From Labyrinthula sp. Ha (taxonomy: Eukaryota > Sar > Bigyra > Labyrinthulida > Labyrinthulaceae), in the NCBI GenBank assembly GCA_015227615.1, contig JAALGZ010000051.1, positions 124,001 to 188,000 of the forward strand: DNA of 64,000 bases. Direction: 5' to 3'. How positions within the stretch are numbered: position 1 is the stretch's first letter; each line of letters opens with the position of its first letter. The position numbers and the translations under genes are program-made. Below are positions 58,761 through 64,000 of the stretch, one piece after another. The notes beneath the pieces were generated by a model. The model was given only the letters and a program-made list of their open reading frames with translations. It had not been told where the DNA came from and did not search any database.

Positions 58761-59945
58761 TTAACTTGGCGGCGGTGGGGGGATGACAGACCCGTCCTCC
58801 TTTGGCTGCGATGGTGGAGGCAAAGGCGGAGGCGATGGAATGATGGCATCTGGAGGAGGCGGTGGAAGAGGTGCAGATTCGCCAATACCAGGTGCCGATA
58901 AGAATCCTTGAGTTGAGCTGCTTCCTATCAAATCAGCTCCGCCTACCTGTTGCATGAACTTAGTGTACTCCTGCTCTTTACCCATGTCAACGAGTCCATT
59001 CTTCTTGGCGTCTTCACTATTTGGATCTTTCCCTTTCATTGGGCAATCAGGAGTAATATGAGACTGCTCTCCACATATTTTACATCGTATTTGTAGCAGC
59101 CCATCATCAACAGGAGCACTGCCTAAATTTTCTGGGCACTGATGAAACTGATGTCCTTTTTCACCACAGCCAACGCACGTTACTTCTTCACCTCCTAGTC
59201 CACCTGTACCATTAACTAACGCCAACTGTTGCAACTGAGCCTGCTTATGTTTCTCTACAAAAGAGTTAGGATCTCCATCTGCACTAGGAATCAACAGTTG
59301 TTCAATAATTTTCTTTGCTTTAGCCACTCCTTCTTCCTCACCTTCGACTAATATATGCAGCTCCTCATTTGAACCTTCTTCCACTCGACCTGTTTTTCCA
59401 GAACCTTTGCCCCTGACAGTTATTCTAGTGTCTGTTTCCTTCTCGAGCTCTTTTTGAGTTTGTCCCCTTGGGCCTATAATTAAGCCTAAAAAATTATATC
59501 CAGGATAATCTTTAACAGGGACAAATATTTTTTCGCAAACTTTCCCAACAAACATTCCCTTAGGTTTCAGGCTTGGATTTAGTAGGACCAGCTCTTCAAT
59601 CAACTGATCGCGTTCTTTAATTAGCTTCTGCTTTGTACGATACTCTCTGTTATTTATCCTTTGGCCATTAGAATCATAAATCGGAGGCGGTGAGGGACTC
59701 CTATCTGAACGTTTCGATCTTTCTTTTGCAATCTCAGTTGATCTCTTGATCTCATTGTTCTTCTTATCAATTTTTAGACGAATAAGCATACTTTTCTTGT
59801 GCTGAAGGTCTCTCAGCGTGGAGTTTGATGCTTTTGAAACAACCTGAAACCTCGATTTCCGTTTCTGGGTTTCAGATTCAGTCTTAGCATCGGAAATGGT
59901 TCCCCAGCGGTGTTTCCTTTTCCTTCTCTTCTCTGCGTTTGTCAT
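58761..59945 (-). CDS. SF1: Splicing factor 1 / branchpoint-bridging protein
   Basis: A 394-residue SF1/BBP. The N-terminus has the U2AF-ligand motif KRRKRKHRWG (residues 6-15, Trp14) that binds the U2AF65 UHM domain. SPSP at 83-86 is the known tandem phosphorylation site. The IYDSNGQRINNREYRTKQKL helix-hairpin segment leads to a KH-QUA2 domain (about 133-235, GPRG loop 158-161) that reads the branch-site RNA. Two CCHC zinc knuckles follow (Cys257-Cys260-His265-Cys270 and Cys288-Cys291-His296-Cys301), then a proline-rich tail. It recognises the branch point in early spliceosome assembly in the nucleus. Its presence fits the spliced genes in this window. The start ATG gives the canonical N-terminus. 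Confidence 0.95.
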   Translation of the reverse strand: MTNAEKRRKRKHRWGTISDAKTESETQKRKSRFQVVSKASNSTLRDLQHKKSMLIRLKIDKKNNEIKRSTEIAKERSKRSDRSPSPPPIYDSNGQRINNREYRTKQKLIKERDQLIEELVLLNPSLKPKGMFVGKVCEKIFVPVKDYPGYNFLGLIIGPRGQTQKELEKETDTRITVRGKGSGKTGRVEEGSNEELHILVEGEEEGVAKAKKIIEQLLIPSADGDPNSFVEKHKQAQLQQLALVNGTGGLGGEEVTCVGCGEKGHQFHQCPENLGSAPVDDGLLQIRCKICGEQSHITPDCPMKGKDPNSEDAKKNGLVDMGKEQEYTKFMQQVGGADLIGSSSTQGFLSAPGIGESAPLPPPPPDAIIPSPPPLPPPSQPKEDGSVIPPPPPS

Positions 59946-62089
59946 GGATGTTTCTCTCCAATCAAGAAGGGCAATAGAACCAATGAAATTCAGGAATCTA
60001 TCTCGCCAATGGCGTATTACCCTGGGTTAAACGGCGAAAATTAGTGCCTAGGCTCAGCCCCAGGGTTGGGTTTCGTGAAGCTTTCTGAGTTTTTTTCTTA
60101 AATATCTATTTTCTATTTCATTTTTCCTATATTTCTTGTCCTAGTTTCATCCTTTTCTGGCTCACAGATTTCCCCAGGGTTTCACGTTTCCCGCCTGTAC
60201 AAACACCAACTCGGGAATGTGAACAATCTGGAGCTGGAAATTGAGCAGGGCTTTAAAGGTTTATGAACAGAGATTATATATTTCAGGTTTCCGTATTGAG
60301 TTGTGCTTGACGAAAATAAAAATTCTCTGGTCATTTTTTTTTTCATAATTGACACCTTAACAAGTATAAGAGATTACATTTCCTTCTCTTATCAAAATTT
60401 TAACCACAAGGGAAGTATCAAATATCATAGAAATAGACTCGGCTTAAATATAGGGGGAAAAATAAGTTTCTTAGCATAATGAATAAGATATTTAAATTCC
60501 TTAGAACCCGTGTAATAAAATATTTACACCTCATCGTTCAAATTAAGATTATCCCTTTGGTATACTCCCCACTTGCACGGTTATCTTTACATACAGGATC
60601 TAAGACAACTAAAAATACTGTAAAGTGAATAAAGTAGTAGCTTATTTAAATCTTTGTGCATTTTACTTAGTTCTTGTATATACAAGTGCACTTTCTTTCC
60701 TCGATAATAGTGTTTTTGGTTTTCAAAATCTTAGGGTTGGAAGAATCTTAATGACGAGAAATACCAAAAGTCTTGGGGCACGAGGCTTCTCCCTTTCCCT
60801 TTCTATCTATATAATAGCCTCAGAGACTTTCCTGAAACTTTTTTGCATTTTGAGATTTCTCGAAAATAGTTTATTTCTGGTTTCCTGAATCCAAACCCTG
60901 AAGAATTCATTTCGGCCAATAGATGAGCAAAAGCTGCTTCATAATCGTATGAGAAGCAGCTATGATTTACCTGTTCAGAGCAAAATCAAAAAAGCATAAC
61001 GGTATATTCTCTGATCACTATGCTATGGCCTGTTTCATAAAAAAAAATAACAGTCAAGGGATCAGTTAGCACATCCTGGTGGGAAAATCTTAATCAAATT
61101 TTATGTAAACTCGCTGTTCAGTTCTTCTAAAGTATTTATATTCAACGTAAAGTTCAGCTTACAAAATTTTAAAGAAATTCATATCTTGAAAACAAGAACC
61201 CCACTATAAAAAAAGCTTAGAACTTGCTGAGTTCTTCCTCATAAAGACTTAAAACCTGACGCGACACATTTAATTTTGAATACTGTTTCAGTTTGAGTTA
61301 AATGTTTGCACATTTAACAAGCAATTTTAATTAGGCTGATATTTTGGCCTATGTCAAGTGAAGATCTATTCCTTGGATCTGTAGGTCACAGAACGCTACC
61401 AGTTTTTCCAAATACACTTTAAAACAAGTGAGAACACGTTATGAGTGATGTTAATTGATATCGAACACTGAATCTTAATTTTTAACTACATATTTTGTTA
61501 TAATACATATTTTTTTTAGCAGCATGGCGCTTGAGAAGGCACCAAATTCCTAATAACTTCTAATAACACCTCGATGTAGATCCGGGTATTCTGCTCAAAT
61601 CCTCAACAGCTGCTGATACATTCTCGTTTGCAATAGACTCAGCTTCTAGGTGAATGTATCTATATATTTGTATCTTTTTACTCATTCTTGTTTTTGTTCC
61701 TGTATCTTGTTATTTCCTAAAACATGCTGGAGCCAATCATATTCTGAGAAATATTTGTCTTTGTGTTTTCTTTGTTGAATATTATTCGTTTATAGTCCAA
61801 ATATAAACTTCTTTTATACAAATTCTACGGACTTTAAAAGGACGACTGTATCGGCTTGTTCTCAAAGTAGTTTGCTGTGTAAAAGTAGAATAAAATATAA
61901 AATAATAAGTCTTCTTTTTAAATTCTCTTAAACTCTTAATTTGCTTAACCGCTTATTGCAAGGGACTCATATTTCAAAGTTTTTGAACAGCTAGTAATGA
62001 GGATTTATTTCAGTTCATATTTCAAACTTGAACTAACAATATTCTAGATAGAGTTTCACCATGCCACGTCATTTAGAGAATCTGTTAAT
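59946..62089. other. Intergenic region between SF1 and the TYW gene
   Basis: About 2.1 kb between divergent starts. The first 300 bp next to SF1 is GC-richer (CCCAGGGTTGGGTTTCGTG near 60060), perhaps leader and promoter. The rest is AT-rich with one 87-codon frame (60625-60888) that I do not consider a gene. No RNA gene recognised. Confidence 0.5.
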
Positions 62090-64000
62090 ATGTTGAAAGT
62101 AAACGGCTTAACCACGACAAACCCATCTTTCTACAAAAGGAAAGAAAAAAGATTAAACAATTTGCAAAGTAATACAAACGATAAATCACCAAAAGGGTCT
62201 GTTGATATTCCAATAGTTCCACTAGTAAATACAATAAACTCTATCCCAAAATATTCCACAACTTCCTCGTGCTCTGGCCGGGTATCTATTTTTCTCTCAT
62301 CAAGCGAAGACAAGAAGAGTGGAAAATGGTTATTAGTTTCTCATGATCCAGTTTCAGAGATTTCCAGGCATCTATTAAATACAATTGAAGCCGAAACTGA
62401 AGGTGATTCTTCCGATGTTGATATATTTTTTAAATTTGAACCTTTCCTAATGCACGTTGAATGCGTTGATGAAGAAAGTGCCCGGTGTCTCTTACGAATC
62501 GCACTGGAATGTGGATTTAGAGAATCTGGAATTATTATTGGTAACTCTGGAAAGTTTATGGTTGGTATTAGAACACAAGGAAACAGGCTCGAGGTGCCAC
62601 TGGTACTGAATGCCAAGTCCTTGATTACAGAAAAGTATCTTTTCTCGCTGTTGGAAGAAGCAAATCAGCGATTTATGAAGAATACAGAGCATTATAATCT
62701 TTTTCATGACAAATTGATCTCTTTTTTCCAGTCAGTTGATAGTAAAGTTGTAAACTTTCCACAGTTAGTTAAGAGAAAACAGCTCACGTCAGAAGTATTG
62801 CAAAATCTAAAGAGGTATGGGCACCAAGTAGTTAGTCTACCCGGAATGTTTGTTTGTCATGGTGGTTTTGGTGCTTCAATTATCACATCTAAACTAGATA
62901 AAACTCCGCAGAAAAGGTTGAACGAATTGTTCGTCTGGTCTACTGATCACGATAAGTTGCTTCTGAGTACCAACCTGGGTACAACCGACCTGGAATTAGC
63001 TCTGATTAAACACTCTCTAGGCTATTTACCCAAGACCCAAACATGTATTGGATTTGGAGGCCGTGCAGGTCCCTTAAAGCCATCAAATGGAATATTTACG
63101 CTTTGTTTTCACTCTACAACTGTGGAAAAAGTAAAGGAAAGCTTAAGAATTTTGTTTTTTAAGGATCTATGTGCTCGTTGGAGTCATACAGGGTCTGAAG
63201 TTTTGGTTATAGATGGAATCGAACATTTGATCATTTTTGGTGGACGTACTCTGAAGAAATGTTTTAACGATGTCCATGCTCTTTATTTTGATGAAACAGA
63301 AAGAACTGTGAAAAAGCGACGGATAATGGTCAAAGGTAAAAAACCAAAAGAGCGTTTTTCTCATGCTGCTGTCGTAATGGACAACAAACTTTTAATCTAC
63401 GGTGGATATAATCATCAAAACCCTAATTTTACTAAGCAGTATGGAGCAATGAATGATGTGTTTACCCTGTCAGTTGAAAAAGAAGATAGTGGCGACACTG
63501 TTTTGAAATGGAAAGAGTTAAGAACCCGTTGTTCTAAGAGACTACCTTTTATTTATGGGCACTCTTTGGTAGTATATAATAACGGGATTATTGTGCTGGG
63601 GGGGACGAGGTTTCCATTCTCCTTTAATCCTTATTTCTTGCTAAATTTTGATAAAAATACTGTTCAAATGTTTGAAAATAAAGAGCTCCATGGCTCAGCG
63701 AATCCAGAGCTCCTTCCTTTAAGAACTGGATTTAATAAATTAGGTAGTAAACAACTTCTATCAATTGGGGGTGGGAGTCTTTGTTTTTCCTTTGGGTTTC
63801 ATTTTAATCAATCGATGGAGTTTAAAATCTCAGAGAGGGAATTTATTTCAAAAAGCAAGGTTGGGACCTCAGAAAAAACAAGAACTATTCTGGAAGAACT
63901 TTTGCTTGGGCCTTTGAGAGAGTTTGTAAAGGATAGCTCTTTTATTCCTTCGATTCCAAAATCTGTAGAGCGAGTAAATGACGTGGTAATGTTCAAGGAT
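62090..64000 (+). CDS. TYW3-Kelch(-TYW2) wybutosine-synthesis fusion, 5' part
   Basis: The frame is open from the ATG at 62090 to the window end: 637 codons, no intron. Residues 1-230 form a TYW3 methyltransferase domain (DKSPKGSVDIPIVPL, STTSSCSGRVSIF, GKWLLVSHD, SGIIIGNSGKFMVGIRTQGN). A Kelch-type propeller follows (for example HLIIFGGR and KLLIYGGY). The sequence after about residue 600 (PKSVERVNDVVMFKD) looks like the beginning of a TYW2 (Met-10-like) domain, cut by the window edge. TYW3 methylates and TYW2 adds the aminocarboxypropyl group in making wybutosine at position 37 of tRNA-Phe. This domain order is the one known from land plants. Confidence 0.9.
   Translation, partial: MLKVNGLTTTNPSFYKRKEKRLNNLQSNTNDKSPKGSVDIPIVPLVNTINSIPKYSTTSSCSGRVSIFLSSSEDKKSGKWLLVSHDPVSEISRHLLNTIEAETEGDSSDVDIFFKFEPFLMHVECVDEESARCLLRIALECGFRESGIIIGNSGKFMVGIRTQGNRLEVPLVLNAKSLITEKYLFSLLEEANQRFMKNTEHYNLFHDKLISFFQSVDSKVVNFPQLVKRKQLTSEVLQNLKRYGHQVVSLPGMFVCHGGFGASIITSKLDKTPQKRLNELFVWSTDHDKLLLSTNLGTTDLELALIKHSLGYLPKTQTCIGFGGRAGPLKPSNGIFTLCFHSTTVEKVKESLRILFFKDLCARWSHTGSEVLVIDGIEHLIIFGGRTLKKCFNDVHALYFDETERTVKKRRIMVKGKKPKERFSHAAVVMDNKLLIYGGYNHQNPNFTKQYGAMNDVFTLSVEKEDSGDTVLKWKELRTRCSKRLPFIYGHSLVVYNNGIIVLGGTRFPFSFNPYFLLNFDKNTVQMFENKELHGSANPELLPLRTGFNKLGSKQLLSIGGGSLCFSFGFHFNQSMEFKISEREFISKSKVGTSEKTRTILEELLLGPLREFVKDSSFIPSIPKSVERVNDVVMFKD

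Noticed and set aside
60625-60888. 87-codon plus-strand frame
   Set aside because: No motif, non-ATG start and AT-driven composition.
1-64000. tRNA, rRNA, snRNA, CRISPR, LTR or Polinton-like elements
   Set aside because: I looked for tRNA B-box-like, U6-like and direct terminal repeats, and for capsid, integrase or protein-primed polymerase motifs, and saw none that I could support by eye.

Overview
This is a nuclear window from a single-celled, flagellated eukaryote. It is AT-rich and uses the standard code: TAA, TAG and TGA all end convincing genes. Supporting genes are a spliceosomal branch-site protein (SF1), a flagellar radial-spoke protein (RSPH9), an exocyst-like subunit, a J-like/UBA protein and an organelle-type GluRS. 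A TYW3-Kelch-TYW2-type wybutosine gene has the architecture known from plants. RSPH9 argues against red algae and most fungi, and I cannot place the lineage more closely than a protist with a motile cilium.

Layout. 1-14.7 kb is a gene desert with one possible short DNA transposon (10.67-11.33 kb) and coding-like debris (11.45-12.6 kb). 14.7-22.8 kb is a compact six-gene island: a spliced unknown gene, an unknown 435-residue protein, a flavin amine oxidase, a spliced J-like/UBA protein, GluRS and an EXO84-like protein. 24.6-28 kb and 35.2-38.7 kb each hold a convergent pair made of a Zn2Cys6 regulator and a GRDP/DUF1399 glycine-rich protein, so a two-gene module has been duplicated. The GRDP bodies are almost identical (four differences in about 1.16 kb) while their tails and the regulators have diverged. 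38.8-46.9 kb holds two copies of one APE-type LINE family, head to tail, the second much older. 47-54.6 kb is another desert. 54.6-64 kb is a second island: an RRM protein, a possible micro-protein, an Sfi1-like protein, RSPH9, SF1 and the 5' part of the TYW gene.

Most notable. (1) Two genes contain six introns of only 28 or 29 nt, GTA...AG, each restoring one long frame. (2) All 15 well supported cellular genes alternate in strand, with convergent gaps of about 40-65 bp and divergent gaps of about 55-105 bp inside the islands, against deserts of 6-15 kb. (3) A conversion-like tract in the GRDP pair runs from the start codon to the point where one copy is broken. (4) The LINE reverse transcriptase appears to carry a zinc finger between its catalytic palm and the downstream YLG motif.

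Functions are diverse (tRNA modification, organellar translation, exocytosis, splicing, flagellar structure), so this is not a pathway cluster. The RSPH9/Sfi1-like divergent pair is the one place where neighbours may share a cilium or centriole context.
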